Source: Collybiopsis luxurians FD-317 M1 (lineage: Eukaryota; Basidiomycota; Agaricomycetes; Agaricales; Omphalotaceae). From it: DNA of 64,000 bases. Location: positions 212,272-276,271 of the forward strand of contig KN834822.1 in the NCBI GenBank assembly GCA_000827265.1, given 5' to 3'. Both the position numbers and the translations under genes were made by a program. The notes below the pieces were generated by a model. The model saw only the letters and a list, made by a program, of their open reading frames with translations. It made no database searches and was not told the DNA's origin. Each line of letters opens with the position of its first letter. The first letter of the stretch is position 1. Positions 24,820-36,319 of the stretch are shown in pieces.

Positions 24820-27186
24820 ATGAAGCTTGTCGCCTCAACCGTCTTCGCAGCTATCTCTCTGGCTGTCCCAGCCTTATCAGAAACCGTCGCGGTCACCCTC
24901 GACATCATTAACGCCCCGGGAGCTCCTGATGGTTTCAATCGCAGTGAGTATCTATTTCTTTTGACCTATCCTGCTGAATATCGATTCTTGTCGTCTCTCA
25001 GCACTGGTCTCTGCTAACGGGACATATCCCGGACCTCTGATCACTGCGAACAAGGGCGACACTCTTGTCGTTACGGTTAACAACAAACTCGTACGTTCAT
25101 GCTCGAATCAAGCGTACTCTACCTGCCCTAATATGATGCTTTTGCAGGACGACCCGAATTTCCGTCGCAGTACCGCGATTGTACGCTACTCATTTCTCTT
25201 CGGCACTTCAGTGGCTGTAATATTTTCTTTGACAGAACTTTGATGGAATTTTCGTCAAAACTGCCAATGCTTTCAACGAAGGCAGTCCCTTCGTGACGGA
25301 ATACCCTATCGGACCTAACGAGACCTACACCTACACTGTCCCCTTGGTCGACGACCAGACCGGAACATTCTGGTACCACAGGTTAGTATTATTGGTTTAA
25401 ATTTTGATTTCTCGTTTTTGACCTGTATGTATTTCAGTCAATTGGACGTGCAATACGTCGATGTAGGTTTTGTCTTGAATGTTGCGGGGCTCAAATTGAT
25501 TTCTTCCCATGCTAGGGTCTCCGTGGAGCTCTGATTGTCTATGGTACATGCTTTTCGCCCATTCTTGACGTAGGATATTCGGCTGATATGGCATCTCAGA
25601 CCCCGATGATCCCCTAGCTGACCTCTACGATGTGGATAACGAAGACACTATCTGGCAAGTTGGTGACTGGTATGCGACTTATTCCTTCATCTCGTCATTT
25701 ATAGATTGACCATTTTCTGTACCATAGGTGGCACAACAGCACTCTGCCGTTGCTCGCTGGCTACGAGGCCACTGGTATCGTCCCTGTCTCTGACAGTGGA
25801 ACTTTCAACGGTGTCGGAAGGTATCAGGGTGGGCCCGAAGTCCCCTTCCATGTCGTGAACGTTGAAGCCGGAAAGCGATACCGTTTCCGAATCATCAACA
25901 CCTCTGCTCGTAATGTGTTCACGGTGTCCGTCGATAGCCACAACTTGACCGTGGGTCCTTTTTACTTGAATTACCTTCCAGCATGCTGAGTAGGTTTGGA
26001 TATTTTAAAGGTCATCGAAACTGATGGTTCTGCTACCGCCCCCTTGACCATCAACCAACTCGACTTGCTCGCTGGTCAACGCCACTCCGTCGTACTCGAG
26101 GCTAACCAACCCGTCGACAACTACTGGATCAACGCACCATTCGTTGGTGGTGACCCAACGAGGAACCTGAACCGTACGTCTTTGAGCCATTATAAGAACT
26201 CGAGTATCAAATCGGTTTGCTTTCAGAGAATGCCACCCTCTCTCGTGCCATTTTGCGCTACCAGGGTGCTCCTGACGCCGACCCCAGTGCTCCAATGAGT
26301 CTCGGCCCTGCTGCTGGTGAATTGAACGCTCTTGACGAGGCTGACCTTCGTCCTTTCGTTGCTTCTCCCGCTCCCGAGCCCGATGTCAACATCACCTTGA
26401 ACCTCGTCGTTGTAAGTATTTCAGAACGTTCGATTCGCCGAGCATCCAGACTAAGGGCCAATGTAGACTGCTGGAAAGGCCCAATGGAACGTCAACAACG
26501 TCAGCTTCCTCGCTCCTGAGGTTCCCACCCTCGTGAAGATTCTCGACGGCGCGAACAGCTCTTCCGACTTCAACGTTACCGAAAACACCTTCATCCTTCC
26601 CGCCAACAAGACCGTTCAGATCATCTTCCCACCCAGTGACGATGACGAGGAACATCGTGAGTTTCTAGCAATATTTCAGCTCAACACAAACTGATTTGAC
26701 CGCTACCTTAAGCTTTCCACTTGCACGGTAACAACTTCTGGCTCGTCAAGTCAAACAGCTCAGATGTTATCAATACCGAGAACCCCATCAAACGTGATGT
26801 ATGCGCATATCTACTCTCACTTACCATCTGGTTTCTGATGTCCGTCTAGGTTGCCGGTGTCGGTGCTGCCGGAACCATCGTCCGTTTCTCGACCGCTAAC
26901 CCAGGTGAGTATTGCCCTGTATATGCGCGCGTTTTTGTGGAACATCGCTGACATGGTCCCATCACAGGTCCATGGTTCTTCCACTGCCACATCTTCTGGC
27001 ACTTCCACGCCGGTCTGGCCACCATCATGGCTTCTGGCCTTGATGACATTCGCGCTGATGTGCACCCTACACCTGAATGGGAGGCCCTCGGCCCGGCTTA
27101 CGAAGTTCGTTTTGTTCTTTTCTGCTCTTCTTCCACAAAAGCTTACTCGTGTTCTTTCACAGGCCTTACCCCCGGATGAGCAGTGA
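24820..27186 (+). CDS. Laccase-like multicopper oxidase with incomplete copper sites, gene 2
   Basis: About 15 exons in the same positions as gene 1. The signal peptide is MKLVASTVFAAISLAVPALS. Blocks: GTYPGPLITANKGD, RRSTAI joined to NFDGIF, GTFWYHSQ, QYVDGLRGALIVYD, DWWHN, HPFHLHGNNFWLVKSN, PWFFHCHIFWHFHAGLA, and end ALPPDEQ. L1 is NFDG instead of HWHG and L2 is HSQ instead of HSH. Two L1 histidines (one type 2, one type 3 ligand) and one L2 histidine (type 3) are therefore missing. L3 and L4 keep all their histidines and the type 1 cysteine. The disulphide Cys after L2 is Val. Codon use is more C-rich at third positions than gene 1, suggesting higher expression. With an intact frame, a TATA box and a poly(A) signal it looks expressed. 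It may bind copper or substrate without normal O2 reduction. Confidence 0.88.
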
Positions 27187-27327
27187 AAAAGGGTCGCTAT
27201 AGGGAATAGGACTATGGCATCGTTTTTTTCTTTAATTTAAGTGAACGTACCCATTAGTTGGCATGTGTGTCTCTCATTTTACTTTTTTTTGCTTGTCTTC
27301 TCGTATACCAAGCATGGATGTGATCAA

Positions 27328-27333
27328 AATAAA
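27328..27333 (+). terminator. Poly(A) signal candidate of laccase-like gene 2
   Basis: AATAAA lies 142 bp after the stop codon of laccase-like gene 2, in a T-rich 3' flank. This is a plausible distance for cleavage and polyadenylation. Confidence 0.45.
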
Positions 27334-27998
27334 GTTAAATTGGTTTAATTTCTTCGATCTTAAGCAATTATCGATTATTTGAAGGGTAAACTAGGGTTAG
27401 GATTGATATATTTATATGCCTGGGTAGGTGTGGTCAGATCGATGTGTCTACTCTTACATGGCTCGGGACAGGCATCCGACGGCTCTTCATAGTTCATTGG
27501 CTACTGTTAATTTCTACTCCAATTGAAAGAGTGTACCTCGCTGTGGACAATACTAGTTATCTGATCTACCCTTTTTTTCATCTTTCTATATGACAGTTTG
27601 TACATCAACTGAAAGTGCTCGCATTGTCCGCATGCACAACAAAGAAGGCATGCCATTTCAGAATTGCTAATGAACTGGACATTTCGGCTGCGTCACCAGT
27701 AAGTAGTACAGTACTTCATCCAGCCGCTTGTAAAGTTTAAACAGAGCTTTTCTGTCCATTACGACCATCTTACTATTAGCAGTTCGTCGCCCAAGAGAGT
27801 CGTAATTTGTTCAGTGATTCGGAAGGCTTTCTGAAGCTGACTGCAATCCTTGATGTCTGCAAGGTGCATCTCGTTTTGAAAGCCATAAATCAATTATGCC
27901 GTCGCATCTCTCACTTTTATAAGTAGGTGGGTATCATATGATTGGTTATTGAGGATGATATCGAAATATACACAGAAAATCTTCGTAGAAGGGTAAGA
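27334..27998. other. Intergenic region; nothing recognised
   Basis: No coding motif, RNA gene or repeat was recognised between the 3' flank of laccase-like gene 2 and the convergent end of the first G-alpha-like gene. A CTAGGGTTAGG stretch near 27391 is too short to call. Confidence 0.45.
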
Positions 27999-30634
27999 TT
28001 ATGCCAAAGACTCGGATGAAACAGCCGGCCTGTCATCGCTCATCAGCCCTCCTGATCTCAGATGGAGCTGAAGTATGATATCCTCGACGGCGTTGAGAAT
28101 AACTAGACATTCATTGTGAGGTTGAGAAGAGGAGGGCAAAAAGAAATTAGAAATTAGACTGACATTTCAGTCCGCTATCATCGATTCCCACCGTGTCGGG
28201 GGTATATTTTACGTAAAATTGTCGCTGTGCTGTATACTGATTGAGGCTGACGAACCGGTGAAGGAAGTATTCGCAGGCAGCATCGTAGTTGTCTCCTCCA
28301 TTGTAGTCAGGAAAATAGTGGTCTAAAGGGTGTTCAGTAGCTATTGCAACGACAAAGAAAAGTGCAAGAGAATGGGGCGTTGCTCAACGAGAGAGGAATG
28401 GACTGACCTACAGGCGAGTTGGGCAGCTTCTCAGCAAAAATTTCGATTCCGTTCAGAAAAAGTATCTAGAAAGTTATGACAACGTAATGAGTAAGGGGAA
28501 AAAAAATGACGGTCATAAAAAAGCTTTACAATAGATGTGTTTGCAAACCATTTTGAGTTACATAGCTGATCAAAAAGAATAAGTGCTTCTTGCAAACAAT
28601 TCTGTCGAAAATCAACCGAGGTCAAGGACGACTAGAACCTGATAAAAGACAACATACAATACTCTCGTCTTCGTATAAAATTTGATCATATTCAGATATA
28701 TTAACCAGAAAGACCAACGCCGTGACATTGTCAAAGAGGTACATCGACTTTCTCCACTCTGACCGCTGATTTCCAACATGGTACAATTTATATGTGAGCT
28801 CGCCGGATGGCAAAATGATTTCAGTAAGTCCGGAATTCTTCTCCGCGCGCTTGAGGATGTCCTGATCTGTTGGTAAGTAGTCAGGCAAAGAAATTCGGTC
28901 AACGGCGTTGAGATAATAGACGGCGGAATCATTCAGTTGATACTCTTTTGACCGACGGATGACTTCTTTGACTGCTGGGTCTCTCCGGAGACGACGAATT
29001 ACATTCCCAACGTCCTGAGTTATAAAGTCGACTTCAAGATCGAATGGTTCCGCCAGCACAGTAGCTAAGTGAACCACGTTCTCCTCAGCCACATCAAGAT
29101 CCAAGTAAGACAATACATCAAGGATTTCTCTAACAAAATAACCTTGTCAGGACTCCGAAGCAAGCCGATTTAAGGACAGTTCATCGCACCGCACAGATTG
29201 TATTAGGCTGTTGAAAATTACTGCTTTGTAAGACTCTCGTTCTCCGTCAGTATACCCTCCCTCGCTAAGGATTTTTAGATGCTGAAATTCTTTCATTTTC
29301 TTCAATGCTGAATTCTGAAAGATGTAGGCTGTCAGATGGTAAGTCTTTGGTAATGCATACAATCAAGTCCTACATTTCCGGACTCCCCAGCACCCATCAA
29401 AAGGAGTCGTGACTCATTTTGATTCTTCAGCCGGCCTTGCTTAAGCTGAGTGGCATTGATCTCTGTGTTTGAATTAGTACTCTTTGTCAGAAAAAGGCTC
29501 TTACACTATAGGATGTTGAAGAATACTTGCGAGCAGTCATAACTTTCTCTGCTCGAGATGCAGAGGGTGTCAATAATCCAGGATTGGTTGTATAGTTCTT
29601 CGACGAACTGGGATCCACTTTAATGGAGATGTCATTAACCACGGACTGTATGGACTCCAAAAATGCAGAGGATGACAGAAAAACAGAAGCTCGTAAGTTT
29701 TCTAGAATAGTTGTGTCTGGATCTGTGGTTGCATTCAGTAATCGGTACAACTTGATAGCATACGTGCTATCCTTTGCAAAGTCTAATTTCTGGAGAAGGG
29801 CACAAAGGACAATTATCACTGGACGCAACTCTTTTTGCCACCTGAGATGTACTTTGAAGTCGCTGATACTGGGGTACAAATCGAGGATAAATTTGATTAT
29901 GTCGAGCTCCACAAACATTTTTGCGAAGGCGGCATTGTGACTTAGGGCTATAAGTAGACCTAGGAATAGCATGAACGCCGTAAAAACGGAGTGACCTGGA
30001 GGTATTGCGGCTTTGTAGGCTTCTAATCCTTCACAAAGGTGCGCGTTCAAGGGTATGGAGATCAATGTATGTGAGTAACTGGATTGGTAAATATCTTTGG
30101 TCAGACAAAGATTTCTCTGGAAGAGTCAGAGACATACATTAATGATCGCAAGCAAATCAACATTTCCTCTACAAGGCGGTAAGACTTAGATACAGGCCAG
30201 CCAACTACAGCAGCCGCGAGGTCTTGAAAGTCCAGTCTTCCCACTTTTTCCATGATTAGTCGAAATGCTCGTGTTCGAATGGGTTGGCTATACATCGAGC
30301 TGCGCCATTTGGACGTTCAGTCGGAGTGAAGATTGCATTGTATTGAGGAAGATTCGCACCGAGATAGTTCTAGTAGATCAAGGTAAACAGGCCCCATTGC
30401 TGAAGATTTTCCGAACCTGTTGGCGGAGGATTTGTGTTTGAGGGTAGTCTCGATCTGTGCTAGCTTTCTTCGGATAAGGATTGTATCTACTCCTTGTATA
30501 ACGGTCGATCCCAACTGTTTGATAGCGTTTCCAAGAATAGACCCTGGCCGTTGGACATTGGACAAGGAGTGGAATGGCGCAGAGCTAAGAAAGGAGCTGT
30601 CGGTTTCAAATGTAGAGCAGGTATACCTGTCCAT
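27999..30634 (-). CDS. G-alpha-like pseudo-GTPase with a novel N-terminal region, copy A
   Basis: Spliced from the right, the protein starts MDRYTCSTFETDSSFLSS. A helical N-terminal region of about 340 residues (RTRAFRLIMEKVGRLDF, DLAAAVVGWP, AYKAAIPPGHS) matches no domain I know. A heterotrimeric G-protein alpha domain follows: NATQLKQGRLKNQNESR, MGAGESGN joined to NSALKKMK, LNDSAVYYLNAVDRI, YHVGNQRSEWRKSM, ALVFLVNISEYDQ, ILFLNGIEIFAEKL, YFPDYNGGDNYDAACEY and FILNAVEDIILQLHLR. The length of about 700 residues is twice a normal G-alpha. The GKST of the P-loop reads GNNS, the switch I arginine and TT pair are lost, DVGGQ reads HVGNQ, NKxD reads NGIE, and no TCAT block is seen. GTP hydrolysis is unlikely. 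The N-terminal Gly/Cys lipid signal is absent. The paralogue lies at 31837-34432. Confidence 0.82.
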
Positions 30635-31350
30635 TTGAGAAAATCGTTCTTAACAGGGGCCCGAGGGTTGAGTTTGCGATGGAAAAGCGGTTAAACGCAA
30701 ATTTAAGTGAGTATCACTGAACAGCCTGGAAGGTCAATCAAATGATGAGCCTGTCTTGGAAGCCGCTGCTGCTTGAACGGTAACTTCTGCTCCATACCCT
30801 TTGCCATCAAGAGACTTGCAAACTGTGCTGAGGAACCAGAGAAGCTGAAATAACCTGGCTAGCTGTCGCGAACAAGGAATACTGCTCGCGCCTTTTGCAA
30901 ATTGGTCCATGTCCAAGCATTCAGATGCCTACCGTAGCTGCATCATCAGTATCATTCAGAATTGGCAAGTAGATGGACAGGAAAATTGGTCCCTATTTGT
31001 TGTCTGATTACTTGACATACCAAAATACATCATCGCATAGAGTGCGTGTCAGAAAAAGCAAGATGAGGACGTAACACGGTGTAGAGATCCAGGCGTCGGA
31101 GTCATCTGAGGCGTCAACTCCCTCCACAAGAAATTGATTAGAAAAATTTGATCCCATGATCGGCACAAATCAGACATTGCCTCAGCATATGAATGTCCAG
31201 CGTGATGAACTCGGATGGCCCTTTTCAGAAGTCATAGCCAGCCAGCGGCTGAGGCGCCGGTGGTTCCCCCCAAGCGACGATGACAAGCAATATCCCCGAT
31301 GCAAATTTTCGAGAATGTCCCAGCTCATAAAGCCAATTGACTTGCTTGCG
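30635..31350. other. 5' flank of G-alpha-like copy A
   Basis: No gene was recognised. The 150 bp upstream of copy A resemble the equivalent flank of copy B, for example GTTAAAYGYRRATTYAA-like sequence near 30690 and 34500. This implies that promoter DNA was duplicated with the gene. Confidence 0.4.
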
Positions 31351-31415
31351 GCTTAAGCCTTTCCACTTGCACAGTAACAACTTCTGGCTGAGCAACGTTG
31401 AGAGCTCCGAACCAT
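31351..31415 (+). pseudogene. Laccase fragment (L3 motif exon)
   Basis: The interval 31352-31389 matches laccase-like gene 2 at 26707-26743 almost base for base, including the intron-end CTTAAG and the codons for the FHLH-NNFW part of copper motif L3. It carries one inserted base and G-to-A changes. It matches gene 2 better than gene 1. Nothing laccase-like flanks it. It is an isolated relic between the two G-alpha-like genes, perhaps left by template switching or by decay of a third copy. Confidence 0.7.
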
Positions 31416-31836
31416 TGATTGCAATCCTCTCTAGCACCGTTACTACAAACAAATGCTGTTTACTCAAAAAAGGATCACTGTAAATCCCCACTGTTGAAAT
31501 TTATAAGTGCAATTTGGTTTCTCAAACACGATGTACTGAAAAAATATCTTGTTACTGAATTATTTCTGTCTAATGAACGACCATTAGTTGCAAATAATTA
31601 CTGCAGCAATTATTTGCCGCCTGATAAAGCACCATTTATTGCATCTATTTTTTACAGAATGTAATTTCTGCACTTGAATACAGGCAGCAGAGCCTATTAC
31701 TGCAATTCACACAAAGATAGGTCGGGGTGTTTAGTAAGTCAGGATAAGACCATCCGCGTTGTAGGAATCAAGTGGCAAGATGATTAGATAAGGTAAAATC
31801 ATGCCGAAGACTCAGAAGAGACGACCTGTTCAGTCT
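31416..31836. other. Intergenic region; nothing recognised
   Basis: AT-rich DNA between the laccase relic and the end of G-alpha-like copy B. No gene or repeat was recognised. Confidence 0.45.
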
Positions 31837-34432
31837 TCAACCTATCGATCTCAGATGAACCTGAAGCGCGATATCTGGAGCAGCACTCAGAATAACTATA
31901 GAATTTTACCAATGGGATCAGCATGGCACCGACAGACTAGAAATTAGAAAGTAGACAGACAATTGAAAGCACTATCCTCATATCCTACGGCTTCGGGTAA
32001 ATAGTGCGCATAAATATGCCGAATCGCTGCTGCACTTCGATTGAGGCTGACAAACCGATGAAGGAGGTATTCGCATGCGGCATCGTAGTTATCTCCTCCA
32101 GTATAGTCAGGGAAGTAGTCATCTAAAGGAGTATCAGCGATCGATCGCTGCGAAATAATTGAGGGAAGGAGCAGATAGGCGGGTCTCACCTAGAGGTGAT
32201 TTGGCTAGCTTTTCGGCGAAAACTTCAATTCCGTTGAGGAAAAGTATCTAAGGAGTCACGGCAAGTTGCCCGGTGAGCTGGGATGGAAAATTGCCTTTCA
32301 AGTACTTACAATAGATGTGTTTGAGAACCATTTTGAATTACATATCTCGTCAAAATAACTGAATGCTTCTTGCATGCAATTCTGTCAAAAGAATCAAGTC
32401 AAGTTAGGATTTGCAGGAAAGAGTAACGTACAACACTCTCATCTTTGTAATACATTTGATCATAGTCGGAAATATCAACAAGAAAGACCAACGCGGCGAC
32501 ACTTTCAAAGAGGTGCATCCATTTTTTCCACTCTGACCGTTGACTTGCGACATGGTATAACTTGAATTTGAGCTCGCCGGATCCCAAGATAATCTCAGTA
32601 ACTGCAGGATCCTTTTCTAAACGTCGAAGGATATCCTGGTCGGAAGGTATATAGTCTGAAGAAGAGAGACGTTCAGCGGAGTTGAGATAGTAAACAACAG
32701 AATCATTTAGGTGAAGTTCCTTCGACCGACGAATGGCTTCGATGATAGCTGGGTCTTTCGAGAGACTGCGAAGTGCATTTGAAATGTCCCGAGTTAAGAA
32801 GTTGAGTTCGAGGTTGGATGGGAGCGCAAACACAGTAGATAGGTGAGCTGTATTTTCTGCAGCCACGCTGAGATCCAAGTCAGGCAAACCATCAAGAATA
32901 GCGCTGTTGAATTGAAAGTCAGAACAATAATACAAGTTGAATCGAACTTAAAGTTGAATCATTCGCACCGCATTGATTGCACAAGATTCTTGCGAATAAT
33001 ATCCTTGTAGAACTCGCGTTCTTGCATGGTATACCCTCCCTCACGAAGAATCTTCAAATGCTGAAATTCTTTCATTTTCTTCGACACTGAATCCTGGAAA
33101 TTGTGGGTCGTTAGCTATATGTAGATATTTGACAATGCACATAATCAGGTCCTACCTTTCCTGAGTTTCCAGTGCCCATGAAGAGAAACTGTAGCTCATT
33201 TCTAGTCTCAAGTCGATCAAGATTAAGCTGGGCATCGATTTCGTCATTTCCTGTGTATGATTTCCTTGCGTCAGAAAGATCCAAACACCATAAGAACTTG
33301 AGGGTTACTCACTAGCCTTGTCCAGTTGAGAGGCGACAGAAGATATTGATATTCCAGGCATAACTGTCCGCTTGAAATGATCTCTCGATGAACTGGCATT
33401 CATGTCCATTGTAATTTCATTGACGGTGGACTTGATGGATTCCAACAGTTCAGGTGATGATGGAAGAATCGACTGCGAAGCCAGTAAAGTTGTTAAAATA
33501 ACTGCATCCGAATGCGCGGTGACATATAATAATCGATATATTTTAATAGCATGTAGGCTATCCCTTGCCAGGTCCAATTTTTGGAGAAGAGCATGGAGGA
33601 CGAGTTGTACGGAAAGCAGCTCTTTCGGCCAGTTGAGTTTTACCTTGAAGTCGAGAATAGTGGGGTAAGAATGGATGACAAGTTCAAGTATATCAAGTTC
33701 TATAAGCATTCTTGCAAAGACAGCGTTGCGGCTTAAGGTTGTAACCATGCCTAAGAACAACATGAACCCGGTGAAAGCGGAATGTCCAGGGGGTACTGCA
33801 GCTTTGTAGGCATTCAATCCTTCCGAAAGATGCGCACTTAAGGGTGCGGAGATTGAATGTGAGTGACTATTAGAATTTTAGGCTAATGCAAGGTTTCATT
33901 TGGAAGAGTCAGGGACATACATTAATGATCGAAAGCAAATCAGCATTTCCAGTATTAGATGGTAAGTCTCGGACGTAGGCCAGTCCACCACAGCAGCCGC
34001 GAGGTCTTGAAAATGCAGTCCTCCCACTTCTCCCATGATTAGTCGAAATGCTCTTGTCCGAATGGATTGGCCGTATATCGAGCTGCGCCATTGGAATGTT
34101 GAGTTAGAGTGAGAATTGTGATGCACCCAAGAAGAATATACAAGTATGCACCGATATAACTCTAGCAGATCAAAGTAAAGTGAGCGCATTGCTGGAGATG
34201 TGTCGCCAACAATAGTCTTAGCGAAATGTTTGTGTTTGAGAACGTTCTCAATATGCGCCAGTCTCCTTCGGATAATGATTGCATCCACTCCTTTGATAAC
34301 GCTGGTACCTAATCGTTTAATGGCTTTCCCTGAAAGGTAGCCAAGTCCTGGGATAGTAGACGAGGATGAGAACGACGCGGTGGAAACATAACTGCTGTCG
34401 GTTTCGAACATAGAATAGCTATATCTGTCCAT
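31837..34432 (-). CDS. G-alpha-like pseudo-GTPase with a novel N-terminal region, copy B
   Basis: Same architecture and intron positions as copy A. The start is MDRYSYSMFETDSSYVST. The N-terminal region has RTRAFRLIMGEVGGLHF, DLAAAVVDWP and AYKAAVPPGHS. The G-alpha domain has ELQFLFMGTGNSGK joined to DSVSKKMKEFQHLKIL, LNDSVVYYLNSAERL, YHVASQRSEWKKWMHLFE, ALVFLVDISDYDQ, CNSKWFSNTSI, ILFLNGIEVFAEKL, FPDYTGGDNYDAACEYLL and the end VHLRSIG. The P-loop keeps Lys (GNSGK) but has Asp for Ser, whereas copy A lost the Lys. The switch I Arg and TTG are replaced (RLEKDPAV), DVGGQ reads HVASQ and NKxD reads NGIE. The two copies share some losses and differ in others. No premature stop was seen, so the frame seems conserved while GTPase residues are not. 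Confidence 0.82.
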
Positions 34433-35037
34433 TGGAGAAACCGTCGTTGAAATGAGAGGGCAGTTTGAGAGTTAGAAAAAATGGGAATGTGAAAGCTGTT
34501 AAATGTGGATTCAAATCAGTGGGTATCCATTGATTGTACACCTGCCAACGGAATCCAGTAGCTGACATGATACATGGGTTTCTCTTTGATTCAGGAGAGA
34601 AATTCTGGCTCAACGTCGTTGTATATGGGCGGTTTGGATTGTGCCTTCATATGAACAGGTAGAGAAGTTGAAGCTTGAAGCAAGCGCGGAACTCAAGGGA
34701 GGCGCGGGTAGTGCGCCTAAGGCTCGGCTTAGAAAACCCGCGCGCCAAGTCAAAATAAGCCGAGCATCTTCCTGTTATGGGGGGAGCCATACTCGAGCCG
34801 CTGCTCTATTTTTGGGAAAACTATAAATTTGCTATAAATAATCGAGCGGCAATGCCATCGGGGACGAGTCATAGCCGACAAAAGCCGAGTCATAGCCAGC
34901 CAAGCCGAGCGTTGGGGGGATCCCGAATCTGGAGGCGTTTAGACGCCGACCGTCTCGTGATATCGATTAAGCGCATGCGGATAACGCCGCACGATACCGC
35001 CTTTTGCATCTTTGCATTCGACTTCGATGTGATAGAC
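34433..35037. other. Intergenic region between divergent genes
   Basis: This holds the promoters of G-alpha-like copy B (leftward) and the zinc-finger gene (rightward). A short GCCGAGTCATAGCC-type motif repeats near 34870-34910. The plus-strand open frame reaching back to 34777 continues into the zinc-finger gene, but its upstream part has no protein motif. Confidence 0.45.
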
Positions 35038-36059
35038 ATGAAGAGACCTTCCAGTCGCTCGCGCTCCCCGAGCCCCAAAGCCTCTCGAACAATGGACGGT
35101 TCGAGCTCCGCTCCGATTTACTGCACATACCCCCCAACCTGTTCCTCGCGTCCGACGGCGCTGGGAAGCACTCGGGAACTGGAGGCGCATTACGCAAAGT
35201 ATCATGCTTGGGTTTGCCAAGCTGAAAAGTGTTCCAAAGTCTTTCCCGATGAAAGATTCCTGGAACTGCACCACACTGAGTGTCACGATACGATCGCGGC
35301 CTTAAGAAAGGAACGAGGCGAGAAGATTGTATGTTGCTTGTCTTTTAGAGAATACGAATGATCTTTTCTAATGAATGTTTCATGCGTGTCCAGTTCGCAT
35401 GCTTTCTCCAACCCTCAGTTTGCTCTAAAACCTTCTCGACACCCAAAACCCGAAGATTACATCTGATCGCTGCGCACGATTACCCAAAGGAATATTTCTT
35501 CGCTGTAACTAACAAAGGTATTGGAGGATTGTTAGCCAAGTGGGGAGATGGTGCAGGGATGATTAGAGGAAAGTGGAAACCCAGAACAGATCAAGAGAAG
35601 GGAGATGATCATGATGAGATAGATGAAGATGCAGATGGAGACGATGGGGCGGAAGAAGTGGAACCAACGTCAAAGTCGGATTCGAAGGTAGTGAGAGAGG
35701 AGGAGTCTACTGACCCCGTTGATATGCTGGCTACCTCATTCCAAAACACCCTCGCTATTTCTCCGGTTCCAAACTCCATTCAATTTGGACGAGGAGCCAA
35801 ACGTGGCGCTCGGGGTCGAGGACGAGGGAAAAGCTATCACACGATTCTATCTCAGGGCTTTCAACAGCAATATCCAAATCAAGATGGTTCTTTAGAGCCA
35901 TTCGACTCAGTAATTACGAATGCACCTATGCATTTCGATTCTTACACATCCCGGCGCGGTAGGGGAGGTATCAGAGGCAGCAGAGGGGGGAGAGGTCGTG
36001 GGCGTGGTGGTGGTAGTTTCGAAATAACCGGGAAATTTTACCCTTCGATTGAAGAGTAG
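35038..36059 (+). CDS. C2H2 zinc-finger protein, ZNF511-like, with RGG tail
   Basis: Two exons joined by an intron at about 35329-35393 (EKI to FACFL). The start is MKRPSSRSRSPSP. Three C2H2-type fingers follow: YCTYPPTCSSRP with HYAKYH, VCQAEKCSKVFPDE with HHTECH, and QPSVCSKTFSTPK with HLIAAH. After them DYPKEYFFAVTNKGIGGLL and GKWKPR match the conserved end of animal and fungal ZNF511 proteins. An acidic D/E stretch and a long GRG/RGG-rich tail (GARGRGRGK, RGGIRGSRGGRGRGRGG) suggest RNA binding or arginine methylation and a nuclear location. The molecular role is unknown. An upstream in-frame ATG was not chosen because its extra residues lack similarity to the family. Confidence 0.82.
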
Positions 36060-36319
36060 GGATTATGTGCTTATCGTTTAGTGTTATTCCAATGAGTCTT
36101 GCGCGTTATTGCGTGCTTAGTTCCGTTATTTGCGACAGCAGATGGTACTCAGACGACGATGCCGTGACTGAAGGTATTATGTTTGCGTCGACATCTTTCC
36201 ATAATCTACGGTAGGATGAGATAATATCTGCACGGAGTTGACTGAGCGGGAGTTCAGCGGAACTGGAACGGAACTGGGGCGGTTCTTTCCGGTATCCGGA
36301 CCGTGAATGTCGATGATGC

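Noticed and set aside
24132..24911. Plus-strand open frame of 259 codons
   Set aside because: It overlaps the promoter elements, TATA box and first exon of laccase-like gene 2 in another frame, and has no family motif.
34777..35037. N-terminal extension of the zinc-finger protein
   Set aside because: In frame but without motif and upstream of a good start (MKRPSSRSRSPSP). More likely leader sequence.
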